The translations under genes were made by a program, and so were the position numbers. Below the pieces are notes generated by a model. The model was not told the DNA's origin. It saw only the letters and a program-made list of their open reading frames with translations, and searched no databases. Shown piece by piece: positions 1 to 6,061 of a stretch of 12,189 nt of DNA (position 1 is the stretch's first letter; every line of letters begins with the position of its first letter). The DNA lies in NCBI GenBank assembly GCA_038998365.1, contig JAVZHJ010000023.1:1-12189 (forward strand), in the 5' to 3' direction. The DNA is from JAVZGQ01 sp038998365. GTDB lineage: Archaea; Aenigmatarchaeota; Aenigmatarchaeia; CG10238-14; SCSR01.

Positions 1-386
1 AGGGTATAGGTGCCCACTAGTTAAAAGGGGACGCTAGCTGAGTTCAGAACGTCGTGAGACAGTTCGGTCGCTATCTACAGGAGGTGCTGGTCGTCTGACC
101 GGAAGGAAGGGTGAGTACGAAAGGAACACCCTTCCGTGGCCTCTGGTCTACCGGTTGTTCAAAAGCATCGCCGGGCAGCCAAGCCATACGTGGATAAGAG
201 CTGAATGCATCTAAGCTCGAAACCACCCGGAAAAATAGACGACCACTCTTGCTACTGGTTCGCAAGAATCGGTAGCGAGACGAAGGCCCCTGTAGACTAC
301 AGGCTTGATAGGGGAGAGGTGTAAGCCTCAAGCTTTCGAGCGAGAGGTGAGCCTGCTCCTACTAAAAGCCTGAGTTGTTAGGCCTT
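1..386 (+). rRNA. 23S ribosomal RNA, 3' part (5' end outside the window)
   Basis: This is the 3' end of large-subunit rRNA, covering roughly the region after the peptidyl transferase ring to the end of domain VI. It is recognised from the near-universal block GAACGTCGTGAGACAGTTC at about 47-65, the sarcin-ricin hairpin at 105-135, and the late helix containing GCATCTAAGCTCGAAA near 207-222. The 3' boundary near 386 is set by matching the final stretch (about 359-386) to the E. coli 23S terminus; it is approximate by several bases. The segment is clearly richer in GC than the flanking DNA. Several positions that are usually conserved differ, for example CTGAATGCATC instead of CTGAAAGCATC, consistent with a divergent lineage. 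Flanking processing stems or bulge-helix-bulge motifs cannot be judged because the 5' flank is absent. Confidence 0.96.
105..135 (+). other. 23S sarcin-ricin hairpin with a GAAA loop
   Basis: A perfect 9-bp stem (105-113 with 127-135) carries the bulged-G motif (A114, G115, T116, A117) and a C118-G123 closing pair. The tetraloop at 119-122 reads GAAA. The family consensus is GAGA (E. coli G2659 to A2662), so position 121 corresponds to a G2661 to A change. The fold and the depurination target adenine (position 120, equivalent to A2660) are retained. This loop contacts the translational GTPases. Confidence 0.9.
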
Positions 387-418
387 GATAAGCTCCTTGA
401 TCCTGTGGTAGTGTTAGA

Positions 419-481
419 ATTTTCTTTTAAAGTCATTTTTTGCTAAAGCAATATTTCTTAAAACAAACAATTTAATTTTTT
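419..481 (+). terminator. T-rich tracts downstream of 23S, possible termination zone
   Basis: After the rRNA end the plus strand has several T runs (421-428 interrupted by one C, 436-441, 476-481). Archaeal RNA polymerase can terminate at oligo-T tracts without a hairpin. No 5S rRNA, tRNA or clear hairpin is visible between 387 and 498. The role as terminator is inferred from composition and position. Confidence 0.4.
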
Positions 482-498
482 GTATTGAGTTTAAACAA

Positions 499-774
499 TC
501 ACTTATTTCTTTTGAGTCTATTTCTCACTTCAGCATTAATTTCTTTATGATGATTTTTAATTCCTAAAATTTTAATGATATTTGTTATCTCAATACTACC
601 AGAATATGATACAAAAGGAAAATTTTCTGTAGGTGTTGGTTTGTAATTTTTTGTATCTATATGTCTTGTATAATATCTTCCTCCAGATTCACAAACAATA
701 GATGCATTTTGAACTAAAAACGCAATAAGATCTTCTTTAGTTTTAATTAATTCTAAAAAATTTCTCATAATCAA
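499..774 (-). CDS. Hypothetical protein, 91 residues, convergent with the rRNA
   Basis: I do not recognise this protein. It is a soluble, basic 91-residue polypeptide: an N-terminal helix-like part rich in Leu, Ile and Lys (1-25), a central part with a YYTRHID motif (about 34-40), and a charged C-terminus ending in Arg/Lys residues. No signal peptide or membrane segment is visible. Two starts are possible: ATG at 774 or the third codon ATG at 768. AT-rich elements at about 788-798 and 804-815 on the minus strand fit a promoter, and the nearer one would make the message leaderless at 768. It lies downstream of NAD kinase on the same strand with a gap of about 105 bp, and converges on the 23S gene. 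The short length and AT-rich composition leave some doubt that it is translated. Confidence 0.5.
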   Translation of the reverse strand: MIMRNFLELIKTKEDLIAFLVQNASIVCESGGRYYTRHIDTKNYKPTPTENFPFVSYSGSIEITNIIKILGIKNHHKEINAEVRNRLKRNK

Positions 775-787
775 AATTAGGAACAGT

Positions 788-815
788 AATATATTTTTAC
801 TTGTTTTTTTATAAA
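788..815 (-). promoter_or_regulatory. TATA-like elements upstream of the 91-residue gene
   Basis: Read on the minus strand, TTTATAAAA (about 807-815) and AAAAATATAT (about 789-798) lie 20-40 nt before the possible ATG starts at 774 and 768. This suggests the gene is transcribed separately from the upstream NAD kinase. It is positional evidence only, in AT-rich DNA. Confidence 0.35.
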
Positions 816-879
816 GTTACATCATTTCTGTTTTTTTAGTGTCTCGAATATCTTCTCTTTATAGTTTTTCCTAGGGTAA

Positions 880-1734
880 TTACAGTTGAGATATGTTGCT
901 ATATTTGTCATCCGAAATTTTTTTAATATTTACAAATTTTTTAAACCACTCTTCTCTCCTTCTCTCTTTTTCTTCAAAACTTTCTTCCATTCCTTCAATT
1001 TTCACCAAGTCAAAGGTTTTGCTAGATTTTTCAATAAATATTGAAGAATATTTGTCAATTTCGTAGTATTCATTGTCAATTACTAAAAATACTTTTTCGG
1101 GTTCTTCAAGACTAAAAGTTATTTTTGTATTTTCTTCAAGAATTTTTGATTTTTCTTCACATCGCGGCATGTAAACAGGATTTATTAGCGTGACTACAAA
1201 TTGATTCAAGTTAGATGAAATAATATAACCGCCTACAGATCTATTGTAAGCAGTAGAACCTACGGAAGTTGCAACTATTACACCATCTCCCATTATTCTT
1301 TTCATGTTGAAAAGATTTTTTCCATTCGTCAACAAGCTGAATCTCATAGCTTGAGTCGGAATTGTGCTTATTGTCACATCATTTATAGCTGAGCCGATTT
1401 TATTTCTTTTACATTTGTATGTTTCAATTTTGTAAACGTCGAGCATGGGTCTTCTTTCTATATGGTAGAGCTTCTTCGATAATTTTTCACACGTTTCATC
1501 TAATTTTTCAATTCCAATATCAGCAATATATCCGAGACTATCTTCAGTTCTAACAGGCAAAATTGGTTTCCAAAGTTCCTTATAAGTTTGTATGTAAGTG
1601 CCATCACCACCAATCGAGATTATTATATCATAATCTTTTGAAATTTCAATTTCATATTTTTTCAAAATTTTTGTAACATTTTCAATCAAGCTTGGATTTT
1701 TGCTCTTGATTCGTACTTTCAAACAACTTTCCAT
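880..1734 (-). CDS. nadK: NAD kinase (ATP/polyphosphate-dependent NAD+ phosphorylation)
   Basis: The enzyme phosphorylates NAD+ to NADP+ in the cytosol and is the only known source of NADP. The family signature is clear: GGDGT at residues 42-46 (nucleotide and phosphate binding), the ND pair at 118-119, and the glycine-rich block DGVIVATSVGSTAY at 150-163. The N-terminal domain is short, typical of archaeal NadK. The C-terminal 30 or so residues (from about 250) form an unusually charged tail with runs of Glu, Arg and Lys. I chose ATG at 1734 (284 residues); a GTG three codons upstream (1743) is possible, but AT-rich TATA-like sequence at 1753-1778 places the likely transcript start close to the ATG. 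It follows the ABC exporter genes on the same strand, 38 bp after the permease stop. It is more AT-rich than its neighbours and lacks the AAGCTT motif common elsewhere in the window. Confidence 0.93.
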   Translation of the reverse strand: MESCLKVRIKSKNPSLIENVTKILKKYEIEISKDYDIIISIGGDGTYIQTYKELWKPILPVRTEDSLGYIADIGIEKLDETCEKLSKKLYHIERRPMLDVYKIETYKCKRNKIGSAINDVTISTIPTQAMRFSLLTNGKNLFNMKRIMGDGVIVATSVGSTAYNRSVGGYIISSNLNQFVVTLINPVYMPRCEEKSKILEENTKITFSLEEPEKVFLVIDNEYYEIDKYSSIFIEKSSKTFDLVKIEGMEESFEEKERRREEWFKKFVNIKKISDDKYSNISQL

Positions 1735-1772
1735 ATTAATCACAAGATAAGCTTAATAAAACTTTCAATTAT

Positions 1773-2516
1773 TTATTTTTGTCTGTTGAAAGCTATTCCA
1801 CCTATCAAAATTGCAGCAAAAGAAAATCCTGAAAGAATAAACAAATCAAGATGAAAAGGAATGAAAGAAGTTTTTATCAAGATTTGTCTCAAAGCGTCTA
1901 CACCATAAGTTAGTGGATCTAGAAGAGAAGCTGTTCTAAGCCAGCTTGGTACTTGATCCAAAGGGAAGAAAGCAGCGCTCAAAAACATCAAAGGCATGAT
2001 CAAAAAGTTCATTATCAAGCCAAAGCTTTCCATTGTTTCGAGGAGAGAAGCTATTATCAAGCCTATGCTCACAAGACCCAAAGAAATTAGAGCCATGATG
2101 AGAACTGCTGAAAAGAAAGTTAAGAAATCAATGTTTATGCCAAAAAGGAAAGATAAGCATAAAATTAAAATTCCTTGAATCAAAGCTATTGTGCAACCAC
2201 CTAAAGCTTTGCCCAAGAAAATTGAATTCCTGCTCACAGGCGCTACCAAAATTTCTTTCAAGAAACCAAACTCCCTATCCCAAATTACTGAAATCCCTGT
2301 TGCAATTGAAATTCCAACTAGCGAAATTGCAACTATTCCTGGGAAAAGAAAAGTTTGATAACTTAGCTCGCTAACTTTAATAAAACCAAAGCCACTTCCA
2401 AGAACTACAAGGAAAAGAATTGGTTGAACGAAAGAACTCAAAACACGAGCCTTATCTCTTGTGTATCTTCTGAGCTCTCTCCACCAAATCCAGTAAATTG
2501 CTTCAAGCTCTATCAT
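1773..2516 (-). CDS. ABC-2 type exporter, permease subunit
   Basis: This is the membrane half of an ABC exporter, acting with the ATPase encoded just upstream. The 247-residue protein has about six hydrophobic segments (roughly 25-45, 52-78, 102-128, 132-158, 163-186 and 220-243). Between the second and third lies the cytosolic coupling segment with EFGFLKEILVAPVSR (about 82-96), which is characteristic of the ABC-2/DrrB-like family. The ATG at 2516 overlaps the ATPase stop in an ATGA arrangement (2513-2516), indicating translational coupling. Substrates of this family include drugs, lipids, polysaccharides and sodium; nothing here discriminates among them. Its length matches the usual size of DrrB-like permeases. 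Confidence 0.92.
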   Translation of the reverse strand: MIELEAIYWIWWRELRRYTRDKARVLSSFVQPILFLVVLGSGFGFIKVSELSYQTFLFPGIVAISLVGISIATGISVIWDREFGFLKEILVAPVSRNSIFLGKALGGCTIALIQGILILCLSFLFGINIDFLTFFSAVLIMALISLGLVSIGLIIASLLETMESFGLIMNFLIMPLMFLSAAFFPLDQVPSWLRTASLLDPLTYGVDALRQILIKTSFIPFHLDLFILSGFSFAAILIGGIAFNRQK

Positions 2517-3493
2517 AGCTTTCTCGCCCTCACAAAAGTTTTGAAAGCCTCTTTTTCTGAAAAATCTTCTCTGATTTCTCTTCCAGTGTAATGCAGAAAA
2601 ACATCTTCAAGCCTTGGCTTCCTCATGTTTATTGAATTGACTTTTATACCTTCTTTTTCAGCAAAGCTTAGGAGCTTAGGCGTAAACTTTTCGCTATCTT
2701 TAACTGTTATGTGAATTTTTTTCTCAAGCACATGAAAATTTTTCACTTCTTCAAAATCTTTTATCTTTTCCAAATTCCCATCATTTTCAACTTCAAGAGT
2801 TATCACATCGCCTTCCAAGCTCTTCTTCAATTCTTCAGGAGAGCCTAAAACTTTTATTTCCCCCTTATCAATAATTGCAACCCTATTGCAAAGAAAATCG
2901 GCTTCTTCCATGTAGTGTGTTGTCAACAAAATCGTTATGTTTTCCCTTTCAGCCAGCTTTTTGATGTATTCCCATATGTGCTCTCTTGTTTGTGGGTCTA
3001 AGCCTAAAGTTGGCTCATCCAAAAATAAAACCTTTGGGTAGTGAATCAAGCCTCTTGCTATCTCGAGCCTCCTCTTCATTCCCCCTGAAAATTTTCTAAC
3101 AATTTCATTTTGCCTCTCTGCAAGACCAACAAGCTCTAAAACTTCATTTATCCTCTTCTTCCTTTCAGCTTTAGGCACACCATACAAGCCTGCATGCATT
3201 TCCAAATTTTCCCTTGCAGTTAACCTGTCTTCCAAGCTAGGGTCTTGGAAAACTATTCCTATTGATTTTCTGACTTGATCTTTTTCTTTGATTATGTCAA
3301 AACCATTAACTTTTGCAGTGCCGCTAGTTGGCTTCAATATCGTGCAAAGCATTGAGATGAAAGTTGTCTTGCCCGCGCCATTCGGCCCAAGCAATCCAAA
3401 AATTTCGCCTTGATTGATTTGTATGCTCACATTGTTGACAGCTCTCAAGCCATTGAAATCTTTTGTTAAGTTGAAAGTTTCGATTGCAAACAT
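2513..3493 (-). CDS. ABC-2 type exporter, ATP-binding subunit (DrrA/CcmA-like)
   Basis: This is the cytosolic ATPase that drives the exporter. All nucleotide-binding motifs are intact: Walker A GPNGAGKTT (36-44), Q-loop Gln83, signature FSGGMK (135-140), Walker B VLFLDE with catalytic Glu160, and switch His193. Residues from about 225 form the extra C-terminal domain seen in DrrA-like subunits, ending in the family element RLEDVFL (294-300). The length of 326 residues is normal for this group. The ATG at 3493 is the first gene of a two-gene exporter operon; it is divergent from the deacetylase gene (start 3562) across 68 bp. A weak ribosome-binding match (GTGAT) lies a few bases before the start. 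The cargo is unknown. Confidence 0.95.
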   Translation of the reverse strand: MFAIETFNLTKDFNGLRAVNNVSIQINQGEIFGLLGPNGAGKTTFISMLCTILKPTSGTAKVNGFDIIKEKDQVRKSIGIVFQDPSLEDRLTARENLEMHAGLYGVPKAERKKRINEVLELVGLAERQNEIVRKFSGGMKRRLEIARGLIHYPKVLFLDEPTLGLDPQTREHIWEYIKKLAERENITILLTTHYMEEADFLCNRVAIIDKGEIKVLGSPEELKKSLEGDVITLEVENDGNLEKIKDFEEVKNFHVLEKKIHITVKDSEKFTPKLLSFAEKEGIKVNSINMRKPRLEDVFLHYTGREIREDFSEKEAFKTFVRARKL

Positions 3494-3561
3494 ATTATCA
3501 CTTTCAATAGGAATGAATTTTGTTTTATTTAATTTTAAATTTTACCCCCCAAATTTATTTT
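3494..3561. promoter_or_regulatory. Divergent promoter region, ABC exporter (-) and deacetylase (+)
   Basis: This 68-bp AT-rich spacer holds TTTTAAATTT (3533-3542), centred about 25 nt before the plus-strand ATG at 3562, so the deacetylase mRNA would be leaderless. On the minus strand AAATAAAAC (about 3522-3530) lies some 33 nt before the ATG at 3493, giving a leader of a few bases. The assignments rest on spacing; no mapped start sites are available. Confidence 0.5.
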
Positions 3562-4398
3562 ATGAAAATCATTTTCTCCGAAAAATGTTTAGAATATTCT
3601 AACTTTCACATAGAAAGTCCAGAAAGGGTAAGAAAAGCTTACGAAATTTTAAGAGAAGCTGGGTATGAATTTCTTGAACCTGAGCATGCATCTGAAGAAG
3701 ATATTTTGAGAGTTCATACTGTAGAGCATCTAGAAAGAATTAAAACTGGAAATTTCTTTGATCCAGATACTCCTGTTTACGAGAACATTTACGATTATGC
3801 AAGGCTAGCAGCGGGAGGAGCGATTCTTGCTGCAAAAGAAAAAGGTTTTTCTTTGATGCGCCCCCCAGGACATCATGTTGGCAAAAATGGAAAAGCTTTA
3901 GGTGCTTCAACTTTAGGCTTTTGCTATTTCAACAATATAGCAGTAGCTGTTAAAGCTTTGAACAAGCCCACTCTAATAATCGACATAGACGGACATCATG
4001 GAAACGGCACTCAAGAAATTTTCTTCAAAGACCCAAAAGTTGCTTACATTTCTTTGCATTGCTTTCCTCTTTATCCAGGCACAGGCGAATATTCTGAAGA
4101 AAATTGTTTCAACTTTCCTTTACCTAAAGATGTGGGAGAGAAAAAATATTTGGAAACTTTTGATTTAGCTCTCTCAAAAGTCGAAGGAATGGACTTTGAA
4201 CTAATAGCTATTTCTGCAGGTTTCGATTGTCATTCTGGAGACATAGCTTCTTTGGGCTTAACTTCAAAATCTTTCAGGAAAATTGGAAAAAGAATAAAAG
4301 ATTTGGGAAGACCAGTTTTTGGTGTCTTGGAAGGTGGCTACATAGGAGAGAATGTTGGAAAAGATTTAAATGAACTTTTAAAAGGATTAGAGGGTTGA
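3562..4398 (+). CDS. Class II histone deacetylase-like / acetylpolyamine amidohydrolase family hydrolase
   Basis: This is a zinc-dependent deacetylase of the arginase/HDAC fold. In family order it shows RPPGHH (100-105; the His104-His105 dyad), GFCYFNN (119-125), DIDGHHGNGT (141-150), AGFD (219-222) and EGGY (257-260). The zinc ligands are predicted to be Asp143, His145 and Asp222, and Tyr260 takes the transition-state tyrosine position; all are present, so the enzyme should be active. I chose ATG at 3562 (278 residues) rather than TTG at 3520 because the region between encodes a poor N-terminus and contains the TATA element. Known members of this family deacetylate lysines, acetylpolyamines or acetoin-related substrates, and the sequence does not decide among them. 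It converges on the histone-aIF5A operon with only 2 bp between stops, making acetylated histone, aIF5A or polyamine tempting but unproven substrates. Confidence 0.93.
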   Translation: MKIIFSEKCLEYSNFHIESPERVRKAYEILREAGYEFLEPEHASEEDILRVHTVEHLERIKTGNFFDPDTPVYENIYDYARLAAGGAILAAKEKGFSLMRPPGHHVGKNGKALGASTLGFCYFNNIAVAVKALNKPTLIIDIDGHHGNGTQEIFFKDPKVAYISLHCFPLYPGTGEYSEENCFNFPLPKDVGEKKYLETFDLALSKVEGMDFELIAISAGFDCHSGDIASLGLTSKSFRKIGKRIKDLGRPVFGVLEGGYIGENVGKDLNELLKGLEG

Positions 4399-4400
4399 AT

Positions 4401-4790
4401 TTATTTCAACTCTTTCAAAGTCTTTATACCAACAATTTCAAAATAGTCCACTTCTTCTCCTTGCTTGATTTTTTCTCTTCTTTCTTCAGGAATCTCGAGC
4501 TCAAAAACTTCAAATGTTGTTAAATCCATTAGCTGAGCTTTATCGCCAAGAATTGCAACAACCTGAGCTTTCTTCTTCTCCAGAATCGGAACTTCTACTG
4601 TATCATCAGCTGGCTTTACTATGCTTCTCCTCTTGTTGTCCAAAAGGCCAATTGCTTCCACTCTAGCTTTAGCTGCACCATGCTTGCCAGACTTGCTCAC
4701 ATCCACCCTCTCAACTCTACAAGGAGCATCATCTATCAAAACAAAGCCATTTGGCTTAAGATCTTTTATAACAGCTGTGGTTTTTGTCAT
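4401..4790 (-). CDS. Translation initiation factor 5A (aIF5A)
   Basis: This is the archaeal orthologue of eIF5A/EF-P, which binds the ribosomal E site and relieves stalling, for example at polyproline. The protein has 129 residues: an N-terminal SH3-like domain and a C-terminal OB domain (from about 70). The modification loop reads SGKHG (34-38), with Lys36 the expected site of hypusine or deoxyhypusine. The ATG at 4790 directly follows the histone TGA without any spacer, and GGTGA within the last histone codons serves as ribosome-binding site, so the two genes form a coupled operon transcribed from the histone promoter. Deoxyhypusine synthase is not in the window. The stop lies 2 bp from the stop of the convergent deacetylase gene. 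Confidence 0.97.
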   Translation of the reverse strand: MTKTTAVIKDLKPNGFVLIDDAPCRVERVDVSKSGKHGAAKARVEAIGLLDNKRRSIVKPADDTVEVPILEKKKAQVVAILGDKAQLMDLTTFEVFELEIPEERREKIKQGEEVDYFEIVGIKTLKELK

Positions 4791-5003
4791 TCATCTCACC
4801 GCCATCTGTACATCTTCTCTCCTTACAGTAACACGCTTTGCATGCCTTGCCGCTACTAAAGAATCTAAAGCAATCTTTTCAGCCATCTCAAGCATGATGT
4901 TTTTAAGCTCGATAACAGCTGACTCAGAGACTCTGTCTGCTCCTACTTCCTTTCCTGCCTTCTTCAAAATCTTCTCCAAAGGGAAAAGTGGAAAGTCTTT
5001 CAT
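4791..5003 (-). CDS. Archaeal histone (HMf-like)
   Basis: This is a 70-residue single histone-fold protein that dimerises and wraps DNA. It shows the family pattern: N-terminal PLEKILKKAG (8-17), RVSESA (24-29), a long central helix (about 29-54), and the terminal RVTVRREDVQMA (57-68) corresponding to the conserved R-x-T-V-x-x-x-D-I/V element. No tail or fusion is present. The ATG at 5003 lies close to a minus-strand AT-rich element (5030-5040), predicting a very short leader or none. It is the first gene of an operon with aIF5A and is divergent from the Nob1-like gene across 43 bp. An abundant chromatin protein sharing a promoter with aIF5A would tie translation-factor supply to histone expression, an inference from gene order. 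Confidence 0.96.
   Translation of the reverse strand: MKDFPLFPLEKILKKAGKEVGADRVSESAVIELKNIMLEMAEKIALDSLVAARHAKRVTVRREDVQMAVR
4795..4799 (-). promoter_or_regulatory. Ribosome-binding site for aIF5A inside the histone gene
   Basis: Minus-strand GGTGA, complementary to the conserved archaeal 16S 3' end, lies a few bases before the aIF5A ATG at 4790 and overlaps the final Val-Arg codons of the histone. It supports internal initiation or reinitiation on a two-gene message. Confidence 0.6.
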
Positions 5004-5046
5004 ATCAATCTGATATTTTATTTACGCTTTTTTATTATTTATTGTT
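5004..5046. promoter_or_regulatory. 43-bp divergent promoter, histone-aIF5A (-) and Nob1-like (+)
   Basis: The plus strand has ATATTTTATTTA (5013-5024), centred about 28 nt before the Nob1 ATG at 5047. The minus strand has AATAATAAAA (about 5030-5040), centred roughly 30 nt before the histone ATG at 5003. Each TATA-like element thus sits nearer the opposite gene, and the two transcription units overlap within a very short space. No leader long enough for a ribosome-binding site remains on either side. Confidence 0.5.
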
Positions 5047-5517
5047 ATGAAAGCTGTGTTAGATACTTCTGCAATAATTTATCTTCAAGATTTTCGCAAG
5101 TTTGATGAGATTTTCATTCCTTCTTCAGTAGTAGAAGAAGTTAGAGACAAGCTTTCTAGCATGAAGCTTGAAGCTTTGAAAGCAAAAATAGTTGAGCCTG
5201 ATGAAATTTTTGTGAGAGAAATAAAGACAATAGCCAAGAAGACAGGAGATTTGGAAAAGCTTTCTAAGACAGACATTCAAGTTTTGGCTCTGGCCAAACA
5301 ATTTGAAGCTAATATAGTTTCTGATGACTACAACATCCAAAACGTGGCAAAAAAGCTTGGGATAAAATATCTTTCAGTTTTCAGCAAGGGGATAAAAGAA
5401 ATCTATTTCTGGAAGAAATACTGTCCTGCTTGCAAGAAAAATTTTAAAGATAGCCTGAAAGAATGTCCTGTTTGTGGGGCTAAACTTAAAAGAGTGCCAA
5501 AAACTCAAGCTAAATGA
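5047..5517 (+). CDS. Nob1-type rRNA maturation endonuclease (PIN domain plus zinc ribbon)
   Basis: Nob1 cuts the 3' end of pre-16S/18S rRNA during small-subunit maturation. The 156-residue protein starts with a PIN domain bearing the acidic quartet expected for a metal-dependent nuclease: Asp6 in LDTSA, Glu30 or Glu31, Asp76 in KTDIQVLALA, and Asp93 or Asp94 in VSDDYN. A C-terminal zinc ribbon follows with CPAC (126-129) and CPVC (140-143). The PIN-then-ribbon order and the length fit archaeal Nob1 rather than VapC toxins, which lack the ribbon. The ATG at 5047 is the first possible start after the promoter. The stop overlaps the end of the convergent membrane-protein gene by 8 bp. No antitoxin gene is adjacent. 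Confidence 0.9.
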   Translation: MKAVLDTSAIIYLQDFRKFDEIFIPSSVVEEVRDKLSSMKLEALKAKIVEPDEIFVREIKTIAKKTGDLEKLSKTDIQVLALAKQFEANIVSDDYNIQNVAKKLGIKYLSVFSKGIKEIYFWKKYCPACKKNFKDSLKECPVCGAKLKRVPKTQAK

Positions 5518-5965
5518 ACCAAAAAATCAAGCCAATCAAGCCCAAGATTATCAAGACTATACCAACAAACTTGGCAAGCTTCGCTAACAAGACCAAAATT
5601 ATCCCTATGATCAAAAGTAAAATTGGGTTTGGGGCAACGATGCTGAAGAAAATGCCCTTTATTTTGCTTATCCTGGATTCTTGCCCTGCAAAAGCTGTCT
5701 TATTCGAATAGCCCCATTGGCATTTGCCATCAATGCACTGGCAAGTTAAGTTGTAATTTTCCGCTCTATAACAATCTCTAAACTCACAAGTCGTGATTGT
5801 TCCCTCGCCTACTCTTTCACAAACTTGGCCACTGCAACCTCCAGTTTGACAGTCAGAATCTTTTGAACATAAGCTATAAGTGGACCAACCACAAAAAGGC
5901 TCGATAGCTAAAGTTGATTGAATTAAGAAAAGGGATAAAAACAAAGCAATTGCTATTTTTTCCAT
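5510..5965 (-). CDS. Secreted cysteine-cluster protein with C-terminal membrane anchor
   Basis: The 151-residue protein begins with a signal-peptide-like segment (Lys3 then a hydrophobic run to about residue 20). A compact extracellular domain holds ten cysteines (25, 33, 39, 44, 49, 60, 65, 75, 77, 82), with the characteristic pieces GGCSGQVC (42-49), TTCEFRDCY (58-66) and CQC-C (75-82) followed by QWGY. From memory these match the so-called eight-cysteine-cluster domain found in archaeal (for example Thermococcales) surface proteins; its function is unknown. Two hydrophobic segments (about 106-128 and 131-150) separated by KLAK anchor the C-terminus. The domain should face outward and form disulfides. 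The ATG at 5965 sits about 28 nt from a symmetric TATA element (5986-6000), predicting a leaderless message. The stop overlaps Nob1 by 8 bp. Confidence 0.82.
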   Translation of the reverse strand: MEKIAIALFLSLFLIQSTLAIEPFCGWSTYSLCSKDSDCQTGGCSGQVCERVGEGTITTCEFRDCYRAENYNLTCQCIDGKCQWGYSNKTAFAGQESRISKIKGIFFSIVAPNPILLLIIGIILVLLAKLAKFVGIVLIILGLIGLIFWFI

Positions 5966-5985
5966 AATTTGATTTAAATTTTTCA

Positions 5986-6000
5986 GTATAAAAATTATAC
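5986..6000. promoter_or_regulatory. Symmetric TATA element GTATAA-AAA-TTATAC
   Basis: This perfect inverted repeat (6-bp arms, 3-bp centre) is a TATA-like sequence on both strands. On the minus strand it is centred 28 nt before the ATG at 5965. On the plus strand it would give a leader of roughly 40 nt for the gene at 6062, containing the ribosome-binding match at 6053-6057. Confidence 0.5.
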
Positions 6001-6032
6001 CAAAAAGCTTAAAAACATAAGCTTGGATTAAT

Positions 6033-6061
6033 CTTAAAAATACAAAATAATAAGTGAGAGC
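6033..6061 (+). promoter_or_regulatory. Second TATA-like element and ribosome-binding match before 6062
   Basis: CTTAAAAATA (6033-6042) lies about 25 nt before the ATG at 6062 and could drive a leaderless transcript. GTGAG (6053-6057), 4 nt before the ATG, is a partial Shine-Dalgarno match that would only be used by a longer transcript starting from the upstream symmetric element. The two modes cannot be separated by eye. Confidence 0.4.

Noticed and set aside
71..331. Open reading frame of 86 codons on the minus strand
   Set aside because: It lies entirely within the conserved 23S rRNA and is an antisense shadow.
387..498. Possible 5S rRNA or tRNA after 23S
   Set aside because: No cloverleaf, T-loop consensus or 5S conserved blocks can be seen; the DNA is T-tract-rich spacer.
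1996..2374. Two plus-strand frames of about 60 codons opposite the permease
   Set aside because: They are antisense to a well-supported membrane protein and have no promoter or family resemblance.
3520..3561. Longer deacetylase start at TTG 3520
   Set aside because: It would place the promoter inside the gene and add a poor hydrophobic N-terminus not expected for the family; ATG 3562 is preferred.
4621..5013. Plus-strand 130-codon frame opposite aIF5A and histone
   Set aside because: It is a shadow of two confidently identified genes on the minus strand.
5047..5517. VapC-type toxin reading of the PIN-domain gene
   Set aside because: The C-terminal zinc ribbon and lack of an antitoxin gene point to Nob1.
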